From positions 1 through 64,000 of the forward strand of contig JAFTXI010000057.1 of the NCBI GenBank assembly GCA_017461665.1: a DNA stretch of 64,000 nt, written 5' to 3'. This stretch comes from Bacteroidales bacterium (lineage in GTDB: Bacteria; Bacteroidota; Bacteroidia; Bacteroidales; F082). Each line of letters starts with the position of its first letter. Within the stretch, counting starts at the first letter, position 1. Positions 1 to 8,828 of the stretch are shown here, piece after piece. The notes under the pieces are model-generated. The model did not search any database. It was given only the letters and a program-made list of their open reading frames with translations, and was not told where the DNA came from. A program made the position numbers and the translations under genes.

Positions 1-248
1 GAATGAAAGTAAGCATGGCGCCGAACCCTGCAACTTCATGGACAGAGGTAGAATATACACTTCCTATAGATGAAGGCAAGGCAAGTCTTGTGATAACAAA
101 CGCTCTCGGTGTTAACGTCCTCAGAACAGAACTCAACGGCAACCAAGGTAGAACAACATTAAACCTTGAAAACATTCCATCCGGCGTTTATACTTATTTC
201 GTCAGATGCGGTGAGTTCTCACAAACAGGAAAACTGATTGTAAAATAA
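1..248 (+). CDS. T9SS type A sorting domain, C-terminal end of a secreted protein (partial)
   Basis: Only the last 80 or so residues are in the window; the gene begins to the left, so the ATG at base 3 is probably internal. The segment has the pattern of a type A C-terminal sorting domain: an APNPAT motif near its start (the usual PNPa), a middle stretch of short beta strands (VITNALGVNVLR), a LENIPSGVYTYFVRCG turn, and a terminal GKLIVK. Such domains direct proteins through the type IX secretion system across the outer membrane and are then removed. The cargo domain is not visible, so the function of the protein is unknown. A hairpin with a T tract follows the stop. Confidence 0.85.
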   Translation, partial: MKVSMAPNPATSWTEVEYTLPIDEGKASLVITNALGVNVLRTELNGNQGRTTLNLENIPSGVYTYFVRCGEFSQTGKLIVK

Positions 249-272
249 AAAATGAGAATCTGAGAATTATAT

Positions 273-325
273 AGACGTTTCAATGTTTTCTATAAAAATG
301 GAAAAACATTGGAACGTCTTTTTTT
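273..325 (+). terminator. Hairpin terminator built from an AGACG-type repeat
   Basis: Left arm AGACGTTTCAATG at 273-285 pairs imperfectly with CATTGGAACGTCT near 307-319, followed by a run of seven T. It lies just after the T9SS-protein stop codon and should end its transcript. The same arm sequence recurs at 42260 and 60354, so this terminator belongs to a dispersed repeat family. Confidence 0.7.
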
Positions 326-378
326 AAAACTCAAAACTTCAAAACCTCAGAACTTTAGAACTTCATAACTTAAAAACT
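326..378. repeat. Degenerate tandem AACTT repeat
   Basis: Repeated AACTT/AAAACTT words (aactcaaaacttcaaaac, then agaactttagaacttcat) make an imperfect short tandem array between the terminator and the hairpin region. No coding potential is seen. Related AAGTT words occur at 37375-37410. Confidence 0.5.
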
Positions 379-440
379 TTTCTTATCTTTGCGCAACTAT
401 GAGAATGATTATTCTTTACATATTATTATAGCCTTCGGCT

Positions 441-600
441 GTCAACAGATAGAGTCTCCGAGTCACCAAGTCTCTAAGTCACCAAGTAGAGATAATCAAA
501 ACAACTCGGTGACTTGGCAACTCAGTGATTCGGTAACTCATTCTCTTGGTGACTCGGTGACTCTATCTGTTGTCCGTTGTCTGTTGTCTATTGTCTATTG
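441..600. repeat. Inverted and direct repeats of TCACCAAGT / ACTTGGTGA, plus TTGTC tandem
   Basis: The segment 441-470 is nearly the reverse complement of 543-573 (gacaacagatagagt against actctatctgttgtc, then gagtcaccaag against cttggtgactc). Two further TCACCAAGT / CGGTGACTTGG units lie inside it, so the whole would fold into a nested hairpin. At 573-601 there are tandem copies of TGTC(T/C)(A/G)T. Together with 326-378 this fills the 395-base gap between the T9SS protein and dnaE; a 78-codon open frame across it is repeat-encoded and not considered a gene. Confidence 0.65.
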
Positions 601-643
601 TCCCCAAAAAGCGAATAATATGTAAAGGATGAGTGTTTTCATA

Positions 644-3600
644 TCATTTCAACAAATCATACGTCACATAATCTGAGTCTTTTAGCAATTCAAAAATCTC
701 TTGTGCATCAATCTTGCCTTTCTCAGGATGTAAGGAACAAACCAAATTGTTTTTCCTGTCGATGAAATGTACTGAATAAGGCTGATTTCCCTTGTTCTTC
801 TTGATTACATTTATAAACTCAGTGCTTCTCTCCTTATCGAGTATATCTGTGAAGATAGAGAACCTGACTTCGCGCGTGGTCTTCTCCATCACCGATTCCA
901 AAAGCTCTATCTTGGTGATTCTAAACCTCTTTTCTTTTTTCTTCTCTGTCGGTGCATTGGGGTCGTTATTGTCTGTCTTCACGTCATACATAAACTCTCT
1001 GATGTTTCCTGTCAAGAGTATCGGAGTGCCTACGACAAGAAGCGGATTCATCCTCATGAAGTCTTCCTTAAAGAGTCTGAACTCATAGCTTCCCATTTGG
1101 TCTTCAATACGATATTTTCCGTAATCTGTTCCTTTCTGAGAGGTGAATCTCTCCGATGATGTAACCAATCCTGCCATACATAATGTAAGTCCATCGCCTT
1201 TCTCTTCAATGGTTTTCGCCACTTCATCTAACTTAATATTAGTAAAATAGCGTATCGTATTTTTGTACATATCAAGAGGATGCGCACTCATGTAGAATCC
1301 CACGAGTTCTTTCTCCATCTCCAATTCTTTCATCTGCGACCAGCGTTCACATTCGGGCATGGTGACAGTAAATGTATCCAAGCTATCTTCTTCACTGTCG
1401 GCGAACAAGTCGAACTGAGCGTTATTCTTTCTTTCTAAATACGCGCTCACCGATTTTATAGCTTTCTCCACGAATGTAGTTTTCTCTCCTTCAGGTATAT
1501 AATAAAACATGGCGCGATGCATTCCTTCAAAACAGTCGAAGACACCTGCTCCAGCAAGCGATTCTATAGATTTACGACTTACGCCCTTGCCGCTCATCCT
1601 AATCAAGAAATCTGCGAAATCCTTGAACTTACCGTTGGCATCTCTCTCTTCTGTGATGGCTTGAATGACAACCTCACCCACCGACTTCACGGCTCCCATT
1701 CCGAAACAAATCTGACCATTTTGGTTCACGGTAAACTTATATTCCGAATCGTTGACACTCGGACCTAAAACGTCAATCTTCATTCTACGACATTCTTCTA
1801 TCATAAAGACGACTTCCTTACTATCTCTGATACAGCTGTTTAACACGGCAGCCATGAACTCAGCCGGATAATGCGCCTTGAGATATGCGGTCTGATATGC
1901 CACCCAAGAATAACAAGTCGCATGTGATTTGTTAAAAGCATACGAGGCAAATTTCTCCCAGTCTTTCCATATATTTTCGAGTATCTTAGGATCGTGACCG
2001 TTAGCCTCGCCTTGCGACATAAACTTGCCTTTCAGTTCCATCATCTTATCGATGAGTTTCTTACCCATCGCCTTACGAAGAGTGTCTGACTCGCCACGCG
2101 TGAAACTCGCAAGCTGACGCGACAAAAGCATCACTTGTTCTTGATACACTGTGACACCGTAAGTATCTTTAAGATATTTCTCCATGATAGGAATCGGATA
2201 GCTTATCGGTTCCCTGCCGGTCTTACGCGCGATGAATGTAGGGATATAATCCATAGGACCCGGACGATACAAGGCGTTCATAGCGATAAGGTCTTCGAAG
2301 ACTGTGGGCTTCAACTCACGCAGATACTTCTGCATTCCCGGCGATTCAAACTGGAACGTTCCTATTGTATTTCCTGAGCTATACAGTTCGTAAGTAGCTT
2401 TATCGTCGATTGGAATGTTATCGATATCGACATCAATGCCCCTTGTCTTTTTGATATTAGCCAAGGCGTCTTTAATCTGTGTCAAGGTCTTAAGTCCCAA
2501 GAAGTCCATCTTGATGAGACCAACGTTTTCCACCACATGACCGTCGTACTGAGTAACGAGCACGTCTTCCTTGGTGTCTTTATCTTTGATGGTACAGAGC
2601 GGTGCGTAGTTCGTGAGGTCGGAAGCTCCAATGATGACTCCACATGCATGTATTCCAATCTGACGGTTGGTGTCTTCAAGCTGTTGAGCGTAAGTCAGCA
2701 TCGAAGCAACGTTTTCATCATCACCTTCTACCATTGCCTTTAGTTCTGGCACATACTTAAAGCAGTTCTTCAGATTAACCTTCGGCGACTTACCTTTCTC
2801 GTCCTTGATATTATCTGGGAAACTTCTGTCAGGTATATAACTCTTTATTTCATTGACTTTTGGAATTGGCACTTTCTGCACGCGGCCCACGTCAGCGATT
2901 GACGATTTCGTCGCCATTGTTCCGTAAGTTATGATATGAGCGACTTTTTCCTTTCCATATTTATTTGTAACCCAATCCAACACTTTTCCGCGACCGTCGT
3001 CGTCGAAGTCAACGTCGATATCGGGTAACGAGATACGATCTGGGTTAAGGAAACGTTCGAAAAGCAAGTCATATTTCAAAGGATCGACATCAGTGATTTT
3101 CAGGCAATAAGCCACCACCGATCCTGCAGCAGATCCACGACCTGGACCAACGGATACGCCGAGTTCTTCACGAGCGCCGCGTATATAATCCTGAACGATA
3201 AGGAAGTAACCTGGGAAACCCATGGTCTTCATGATATGAAGTTCAAAGACAATACGCTCCCGTTGTTCGTCCGTCAGTTCTTTTCCATAGCGGCGTTCTG
3301 CGCCTTCCCAGGCGAGTTTCGCGAGATAGTCGGCTTCCAACTTGATACGATAAAGTCTGTCGTAACATCCAAGTTTCTTAATCTTCTTCTCAGCCTCTTC
3401 CCTACTCATCACCACCTCCCCTGCTTCGTTGCGAGTGAACTCATTAAACAAATCTTCTTCGGTAAACTTCTGGCGATATTCCTCTTCTGTACCGAAATCT
3501 TTTGGGATATCAAACACTGGCATTATCGGGTCGGAATCTATAGAATAAGCCTCGACCTTATCGACGACTTCCTGAGTATTTATCAGAGCCTCCGGTATGT

Positions 3601-5242
3601 CAGAAAATATCGCACCCATCTCTTGCGGAGTCTTAAGCCACTCTTGCTTAGTGTAATGCATTCTGTTTGGGTCGTCGAAATCTTTTCCGGTGCTAAGACA
3701 GATAAGTCGGTCGTGAGCTTCGCCGTGTTCCTCTTCCACGAAGTGAACGTCGTTGGTAGCGATAATCTTCGTGTCAGTCTTTCTCGCGAGTTCAATCAAA
3801 ATCTTATTCACTTCCTGTTGACGAGCGAAAGTTTCCTTATCGGCATTGTATTTATCCGTCTCATGACGTTGTATCTCAATATAGAAGTCGTCACCAAACA
3901 GACTCTTGAACCAATGTATTGACTGTTCTGCTCCTTCAACATCACCGTTCATAATCTTCTGAGGCAGCTCGCCGCCAAGACATGCAGAACTAACGATGAG
4001 TCCCTCGTGATATTTCTCCAAGAGCGAATGGTCGATACGAGGATTATAATAGAAACCGTCGATATATGCTATGGAACTCAGTTTACATAAGTTCTTGTAG
4101 CCTTGTTTGTTTTTCGCTAATAATATAAGGTGATAGCCTCTGTCAGCGCGACCGTCGCGTTTGTCGATACTCACGGGAGCGCAGTAAGCCTCCATACCGA
4201 AGATAGGTTTGAAGAGCTTTTTCTTGAGAAGGTCAATCTCAACAGCAGCGTCGTCTTTCTTAGCGTCCTCAGCCTCCTTATCGTTGAGAATCTTCTCCTG
4301 TTCCTTAATCTTATCTTTTATCTTACCGTTATATTTATTAGCAGCGTCGGAAAACTCTTTGATGCCGAACATATTTCCATGGTCTGTAAGCGCCATAGAG
4401 AACATATTATTCTTTGTACATTTCTCAATTAAATCTGGCACTTTCGACATACCGTCTAAGATTGAGAAATGCGAGTGAACATGCAGATGAGTGAAAGTCT
4501 CCGGAGCAAAAGAGGTTTCGGTTTTCTTAATTTTTTCTTTTGGTTTTTCTATAGGTGTTTCCTCTTTCTTATTTGAAATCACTTTGATGCCGGCAGGTTT
4601 CATCATCTCCGGGTTAGCATGTTTAAAGTTGGAGAAGAAAGAAGGGTCTTCTTGCAATTCGTCGTTCAGCACGTTTATACGGACGAGTTCTAAGAATACA
4701 CGCGCCGTAGCCTCTACGTCGGCAGAGGCGTTGTGAGCCATATCGAAGCCCTCATTGAACAGCAGCTGATGAATCTCAGCGAGTTTCGGTTTCTTAAATT
4801 TACGTCCAAGACCGCCAGGCAACATACAGAAGTTTGCCGTCTTCTCAGTGCAAGTGTCGATGATAAGTTTTCCTTCCAAAGGATTATAGCCTCTATTTCT
4901 GAGATATTCGCAACCAACTATGTTTAGGTCGAAAGTGATATTATGACCAACGAGATATTTCGCATCTTTCACAGCCTCCAAGAAGATGTCTAACACGTTG
5001 TTGAGATCTTCTCCCACTTTGAAAGCATGTTCCGTATTGATACCATGCACCATAGAAGCGTTGATAGGAATTGTGAAGCCTTCAGGCTTGACGATATGAT
5101 TCTCAGCAGCAACGAACTTACCAACAACATCATGAACCTGCCATGCGAGCTGCACTAAACGAGGCCAGTTGTTAAAGTTTGTCAAAGGCGCATTTTTATC
5201 TAATGGAAGACCTGTGGTCTCGGTGTCGAATATCAAAAACAT
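644..5242 (-). CDS. dnaE: DNA polymerase III alpha subunit with fused N-terminal exonuclease
   Basis: Replicative DNA polymerase, 1532 residues. Residues 1-180 are a DnaQ-like DEDDh 3'-5' exonuclease: FDTETTG at 5-11 and HNASADVEAT near 170. A PHP domain begins about residue 252 (FTHLHVHSHFSILDGMS). The polymerase core carries PDIDVDFDDDGRG near 745 with the catalytic aspartates, and a C-terminal OB-fold domain (about 1385-1470) precedes the end. Most alpha subunits are around 1150-1250 residues; the extra length here is the exonuclease domain, an arrangement I know from other Bacteroidota such as flavobacteria. Proofreading is thus carried on the polymerase chain itself. The gene stands alone. 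No clear TAnnTTTG box was found upstream. The start at 5242 is set by the exonuclease motif six codons in. Confidence 0.96.
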   Translation of the reverse strand: MFLIFDTETTGLPLDKNAPLTNFNNWPRLVQLAWQVHDVVGKFVAAENHIVKPEGFTIPINASMVHGINTEHAFKVGEDLNNVLDIFLEAVKDAKYLVGHNITFDLNIVGCEYLRNRGYNPLEGKLIIDTCTEKTANFCMLPGGLGRKFKKPKLAEIHQLLFNEGFDMAHNASADVEATARVFLELVRINVLNDELQEDPSFFSNFKHANPEMMKPAGIKVISNKKEETPIEKPKEKIKKTETSFAPETFTHLHVHSHFSILDGMSKVPDLIEKCTKNNMFSMALTDHGNMFGIKEFSDAANKYNGKIKDKIKEQEKILNDKEAEDAKKDDAAVEIDLLKKKLFKPIFGMEAYCAPVSIDKRDGRADRGYHLILLAKNKQGYKNLCKLSSIAYIDGFYYNPRIDHSLLEKYHEGLIVSSACLGGELPQKIMNGDVEGAEQSIHWFKSLFGDDFYIEIQRHETDKYNADKETFARQQEVNKILIELARKTDTKIIATNDVHFVEEEHGEAHDRLICLSTGKDFDDPNRMHYTKQEWLKTPQEMGAIFSDIPEALINTQEVVDKVEAYSIDSDPIMPVFDIPKDFGTEEEYRQKFTEEDLFNEFTRNEAGEVVMSREEAEKKIKKLGCYDRLYRIKLEADYLAKLAWEGAERRYGKELTDEQRERIVFELHIMKTMGFPGYFLIVQDYIRGAREELGVSVGPGRGSAAGSVVAYCLKITDVDPLKYDLLFERFLNPDRISLPDIDVDFDDDGRGKVLDWVTNKYGKEKVAHIITYGTMATKSSIADVGRVQKVPIPKVNEIKSYIPDRSFPDNIKDEKGKSPKVNLKNCFKYVPELKAMVEGDDENVASMLTYAQQLEDTNRQIGIHACGVIIGASDLTNYAPLCTIKDKDTKEDVLVTQYDGHVVENVGLIKMDFLGLKTLTQIKDALANIKKTRGIDVDIDNIPIDDKATYELYSSGNTIGTFQFESPGMQKYLRELKPTVFEDLIAMNALYRPGPMDYIPTFIARKTGREPISYPIPIMEKYLKDTYGVTVYQEQVMLLSRQLASFTRGESDTLRKAMGKKLIDKMMELKGKFMSQGEANGHDPKILENIWKDWEKFASYAFNKSHATCYSWVAYQTAYLKAHYPAEFMAAVLNSCIRDSKEVVFMIEECRRMKIDVLGPSVNDSEYKFTVNQNGQICFGMGAVKSVGEVVIQAITEERDANGKFKDFADFLIRMSGKGVSRKSIESLAGAGVFDCFEGMHRAMFYYIPEGEKTTFVEKAIKSVSAYLERKNNAQFDLFADSEEDSLDTFTVTMPECERWSQMKELEMEKELVGFYMSAHPLDMYKNTIRYFTNIKLDEVAKTIEEKGDGLTLCMAGLVTSSERFTSQKGTDYGKYRIEDQMGSYEFRLFKEDFMRMNPLLVVGTPILLTGNIREFMYDVKTDNNDPNAPTEKKKEKRFRITKIELLESVMEKTTREVRFSIFTDILDKERSTEFINVIKKNKGNQPYSVHFIDRKNNLVCSLHPEKGKIDAQEIFELLKDSDYVTYDLLK

Positions 5243-5395
5243 AAAAACTCCGTTTTATCGAGGAAACAATATTTTCTAACATTGATTTTCAATGTCATAA
5301 AAACAAAGAAATATCTTTCCAAAGATAAAGATTATTTCGGAAAGATAATAGACTTGTTGAAAGAATTTTTTTTAAATATTGATACATATTGTAAT

Positions 5396-5430
5396 AAAAA
5401 AGTCGGTCTTCTGAACCGACTTTTTCTTTT
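5396..5430 (-). terminator. Intrinsic terminator of the candidate small RNA
   Basis: AGTCGGT (5401-5407) pairs with ACCGACT (5415-5421) across a 7-base loop, flanked by A and T runs on both sides, so it can work in either direction. On the minus strand it ends the unit that starts at about 5543. Confidence 0.7.
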
Positions 5431-5545
5431 GGTCAAACATTTTTTCTCTTGTGAAAAGCACTGGCATGAAACAAACCAAAAACAACAAAAAAACAAATTT
5501 GCGATACCAGCATTGTTTGATCCTAAAAACAACCAACCAATTTTG
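5396..5545 (-). ncRNA. Candidate small structured RNA (6S-like fold possible)
   Basis: A Bacteroidota promoter on the minus strand (TATATTTG at 5557-5550) should start a transcript near 5543, and a strong hairpin plus T run ends it near 5396, giving about 145 nt. Within it TCAAACA pairs with TGTTTGA (7 bp), GCTGGTAT with ATGCCAGT (8 bp, two G-U), and CAAATT with GGTTTG, so it folds into a rod. A purine-rich bulge lies on one side, loosely like 6S RNA. It lies between uvrB and dnaE. Short open frames inside (up to 82 codons) have no recognisable product. Family assignment is inference; existence of a discrete transcription unit is the stronger claim. Confidence 0.45.
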
Positions 5546-5549
5546 ATAG

Positions 5550-5580
5550 CAAATATACAATCAAATTTATTAATTATCAA
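5550..5580 (-). promoter_or_regulatory. Bacteroidota-type promoter for the small RNA
   Basis: Minus strand: TATATTTG at 5557-5550 matches TAnnTTTG, and a TTG at 5580-5578 lies 20 bases further upstream, the usual -33 spacing for the primary sigma factor of this phylum. Confidence 0.55.
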
Positions 5581-5697
5581 TTAACAAATAAGTTAACGGG
5601 CGAATCTAATAAGTTAAAGGACATACACTATTTTTACAAAGAGAAAAAAAAGCGTTTTAGCTATTGAAAAACCACATTTTGTTGAAATGAATATCTG

Positions 5698-7707
5698 TTA
5701 TTTTTTCAATCTTTCCTCCAAAGCAAGCATCAGATCTCTATATTTGGCAGCAGCCATAAAGTCGAGTTCCTTGACAGCCTTCTCCATTTCTTTCTTAGCC
5801 TCATGTATCGCCTTATTAATTTCTTTATCAGATTGATATACCGATAGTGCTTCCTCAGCGACAGACCTAACTCTTTCTTCTGCAGTAAGATAATCATTAT
5901 TATGCTTAGTGGTATTTTTACTTAAAGAATTGTCTATAGCTTTAATAATCGTCTTTGGTGTAATACCGTTTTCAATGTTATAAGCCATCTGTATCTCTCT
6001 TCTTCTCGCAGTCTCATCTATTGTCTTACGCATTGAATCTGTTATCTTATCAGCGTACATTATCACCAAGCTGTTAGCATTTCTCGCGGCACGACCTGCC
6101 GTCTGCGTAAGAGAGCGTTCCGAACGCAAAAATCCTTCCTTGTCGGCATCCATAATAGCAACAAGCTGAACTTCTGGCAAGTCTAAACCTTCTCTTAATA
6201 AGTTAACACCGACCAAGACATCGAACTCTCCGCTTCTCAAACCGTTCATAATCTCGATTCTTTCTAAAGTATCTACGTCGGAATGTATGTATCTTGTTTT
6301 TATATTCAGGTTGTTAAGATAACGTGTCAATTCTTCTGACATTCTCTTTGTCAAGGTTGTGACAAGAACTCGCTGGTTACCATCAACAACACGATGAATT
6401 TCATTTATCAAATCATCGACTTGATTTGTACAAGGACGCACTTCAATCAATGGGTCAAGCAAACCGGTTGGACGAATAAGTTGTTCCACATAAATACCTT
6501 CCGATTTTTGTAACTCATAATCAGCTGGTGTCGCACTAACATAAACTGTCTGTCCTGTAAGAGCTTCAAACTCATCAAATTTCAAAGGTCTGTTATCTAA
6601 TGCCGAAGGCAGACGGAATCCATATTCTACTAAGGTCTGTTTTCTTGACCTATCGCCTCCATACATTCCTCTAATCTGAGGAAGCGTGACGTGGCATTCA
6701 TCTATGATAGTGATAAAATCGTCTGGGAAATAATCTATCAGACAGAAAGGACGCGTTCCCGGATCACGACCATCAAAATATCTCGAATAATTTTCAATGC
6801 CGCTGCAATAACCAAGCTCTCTTATCATTTCAATGTCATAATTCACCCTGTCTTCCAAACGTTTAGCTTCCTCATGTTTACCTATTTCTTTGTAATATTC
6901 AACTTGTTTAAACATATCAAGCTGAATATCATGAGTCGCCGATTTTATTTTATCTTTGGAAGTTACGAAGATATTTGCAGGAAACAACGTAAGCGTAGAA
7001 AGAGGTTCGATACGCGTACCATTCACAGGATCAAAAGATTCAATCTCTTCAATCTCATCGTCCCAGAAAATTATTCTATACGCGATGTCGGAATAAGCAG
7101 GAAAGACATCCAAAGTGTCGCCCTTAACTCTGAATTTTCCATGAGTAAATTCGATGTCGTTACGACTATAAAGAGAATCAGAAAGTTGACGTAGCAAATC
7201 ATCACGATTAATTCTCTTACCCACTTCTAAATAAATCACGTTGTTTTCAAAATCTTCCGGATTACCAATACCATATATACACGAAACAGAAGACACTACG
7301 ATAATATCCCGACGTCCTGATAACAAAGAAGTCGTGGCACTGAGACGTAGCTTCTCAATATCATCATTTATCGACAAATCTTTTTCTATATATGTATTAG
7401 TTTGAGGAATAAAAGCTTCAGGTTGATAATAATCGTAATATGAAACGAAATACTCTACCGCATTTTCTGGAAAAAACTGCTTAAACTCGCTATATAATTG
7501 AGCAGCAAGAGTTTTATTATGACTTAATATTAAGGCTGGGCGATTCAAATCTGCAAGCATATTCGCTATCGTAAACGTTTTTCCCGAACCCGTCACACCC
7601 AAAAGTGTCTGATACCGCTCGCCATTCAATACCCCTTGTTTAAGTTGCTCTATGGCTCGCGGTTGGTCGCCGGTAGGTTTGAAATCGCTGACCAACTTGA
7701 ATTTCAT
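5698..7707 (-). CDS. uvrB: Excinuclease ABC subunit B
   Basis: Damage-verifying helicase of nucleotide excision repair, 669 residues, the normal family length. Walker A GVTGSGKT lies at 37-44, the beta-hairpin region (YYDYYQPEAFIPQTNTYIEK) near 90-110, a DEAD-like IIDECH near 336, and helicase motifs VGVNLLREGLDLPEV and QTAGRAARN in the second half. The C-terminal UVR motif that binds UvrC fills about residues 628-665. It is the last gene of the leftward mutL operon: its ATG overlaps the stop of the upstream EEP-family gene by four bases (ATGA), which implies translational coupling. uvrA and uvrC are not in the window. Confidence 0.98.
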   Translation of the reverse strand: MKFKLVSDFKPTGDQPRAIEQLKQGVLNGERYQTLLGVTGSGKTFTIANMLADLNRPALILSHNKTLAAQLYSEFKQFFPENAVEYFVSYYDYYQPEAFIPQTNTYIEKDLSINDDIEKLRLSATTSLLSGRRDIIVVSSVSCIYGIGNPEDFENNVIYLEVGKRINRDDLLRQLSDSLYSRNDIEFTHGKFRVKGDTLDVFPAYSDIAYRIIFWDDEIEEIESFDPVNGTRIEPLSTLTLFPANIFVTSKDKIKSATHDIQLDMFKQVEYYKEIGKHEEAKRLEDRVNYDIEMIRELGYCSGIENYSRYFDGRDPGTRPFCLIDYFPDDFITIIDECHVTLPQIRGMYGGDRSRKQTLVEYGFRLPSALDNRPLKFDEFEALTGQTVYVSATPADYELQKSEGIYVEQLIRPTGLLDPLIEVRPCTNQVDDLINEIHRVVDGNQRVLVTTLTKRMSEELTRYLNNLNIKTRYIHSDVDTLERIEIMNGLRSGEFDVLVGVNLLREGLDLPEVQLVAIMDADKEGFLRSERSLTQTAGRAARNANSLVIMYADKITDSMRKTIDETARRREIQMAYNIENGITPKTIIKAIDNSLSKNTTKHNNDYLTAEERVRSVAEEALSVYQSDKEINKAIHEAKKEMEKAVKELDFMAAAKYRDLMLALEERLKK

Positions 7708-8828
7708 CGCTCCACCTCCACTTCTGTATCTCTAAAATTAAATGTCATCATCAAGGGATAATGATCCGATGTGGTTTGCTTAATCCTCTTATAATCAACA
7801 ACCTCAACAAAATCGTTATACCAGAAATAATCTATACGCAATAATGGAAGCGGTCCACAATAGGTCTTGCCAATTCCTTTTGAATTTGTGATAAAGGCAT
7901 CCTTCAATCCGGCTCCCGACATTTTACTATAGGTATATGAAAGCGGAGTGTCGTTAAAATCGCCGCAGATAACAAGCGGAACACCATCGTCAGGGAGATT
8001 GGCAATCAGTAATTCCGTACTCTCTGTCCTACGAATAAAACCATTCTTCAACTTAGTTATCAACGACTTACCATAAACATCAGAGTCCTTGACAATATTT
8101 TTTGTATCGTTGATATATTCTATCTCTTGCTCTGAAATTCCAAATGAATTGAAATGACAATTGACGAGATAGAAATATTTACCTTCATCTATCTTAATCT
8201 TTTTTATATCAGCGAACTTGTTGATTCTATCGTCTTTAAAACAACTTACATTTTCAATTGGATATTTAGAGAAATAGCTGTTTCCATTCTTCACATTGAA
8301 ACTATAATATTTATAGCCTATCATTTTGGAAAACTCAAGTGCCTTATTATTAGGCCATTTTCCCGATTCTTGAAGACAAATAACGTCGGGATTATGAGCC
8401 TTAATAAACTTTACCAAAGATGACTTTACCTCATCAACCGTCCTTGATTTTACTTTATAATCGCGGAACACACCTATATTATATGTCATCACTTTTAGCT
8501 CTGAATCAATGTCTAATTCTTTTCCAAAAGAAAATGACTTGACAAATCCAGGAATTGAAAACAACAAAGCCAATATAGGAATCAATAAGGTCTTTCTCGA
8601 CTTTAAGAAAATTAAAATAATGAGTATTAAGACATTAGTAAAAAAAATCATCCAAAATCCTAATCCAAAGAAGGCTGTCCATACGAATAACGACGGATTG
8701 ATGAAAGGACAGAAAGCACAGAGAAACGACGACAAAAGGGCTGCTATTCCGCAGATTCCAATTATCGACTTTCCTAATCCTTGAAAAAAGGTGTTACGTC
8801 TTTTTGTCTCTTTCTCCTTAGCCATCAC
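7704..8828 (-). CDS. Membrane-anchored endonuclease/exonuclease/phosphatase (EEP) family protein
   Basis: 374 residues. About the first 100 hold three hydrophobic segments, which anchor the protein in the inner membrane. The remainder is an EEP (DNase I-like) fold: MTYNIGVF start strand, CLQESGKW with the metal-binding Glu, NCHFNSFG, ICGDFNDTP, and a closing TSDHYPL with the catalytic Asp-His. Substrate cannot be told; members act on nucleic acids, phospholipids or inositol phosphates, and the membrane anchor argues against a purely cytosolic DNA role despite lying between rhomboid genes and uvrB. Four-base overlaps link it to both neighbours. Start ATG-ATG at 8828; the second ATG could also serve. 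Confidence 0.85.
   Translation of the reverse strand: MMAKEKETKRRNTFFQGLGKSIIGICGIAALLSSFLCAFCPFINPSLFVWTAFFGLGFWMIFFTNVLILIILIFLKSRKTLLIPILALLFSIPGFVKSFSFGKELDIDSELKVMTYNIGVFRDYKVKSRTVDEVKSSLVKFIKAHNPDVICLQESGKWPNNKALEFSKMIGYKYYSFNVKNGNSYFSKYPIENVSCFKDDRINKFADIKKIKIDEGKYFYLVNCHFNSFGISEQEIEYINDTKNIVKDSDVYGKSLITKLKNGFIRRTESTELLIANLPDDGVPLVICGDFNDTPLSYTYSKMSGAGLKDAFITNSKGIGKTYCGPLPLLRIDYFWYNDFVEVVDYKRIKQTTSDHYPLMMTFNFRDTEVEVER

Noticed and set aside
389..625. 78-codon open frame on the plus strand
   Set aside because: It runs across the TCACCAAGT and TTGTC repeats; composition comes from repeats and there is no promoter or family match.
3236..3922. 228-codon frame antisense to dnaE
   Set aside because: A shadow of the dnaE coding frame on the opposite strand; dnaE motifs are intact there.
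5332..5580. 82-codon minus-strand frame between dnaE and uvrB
   Set aside because: It starts at the upstream end of the promoter and runs through the terminator hairpin; the region fits a non-coding RNA better.
6691..7194. 167-codon frame antisense to uvrB
   Set aside because: Opposite-strand shadow of a strongly conserved gene.
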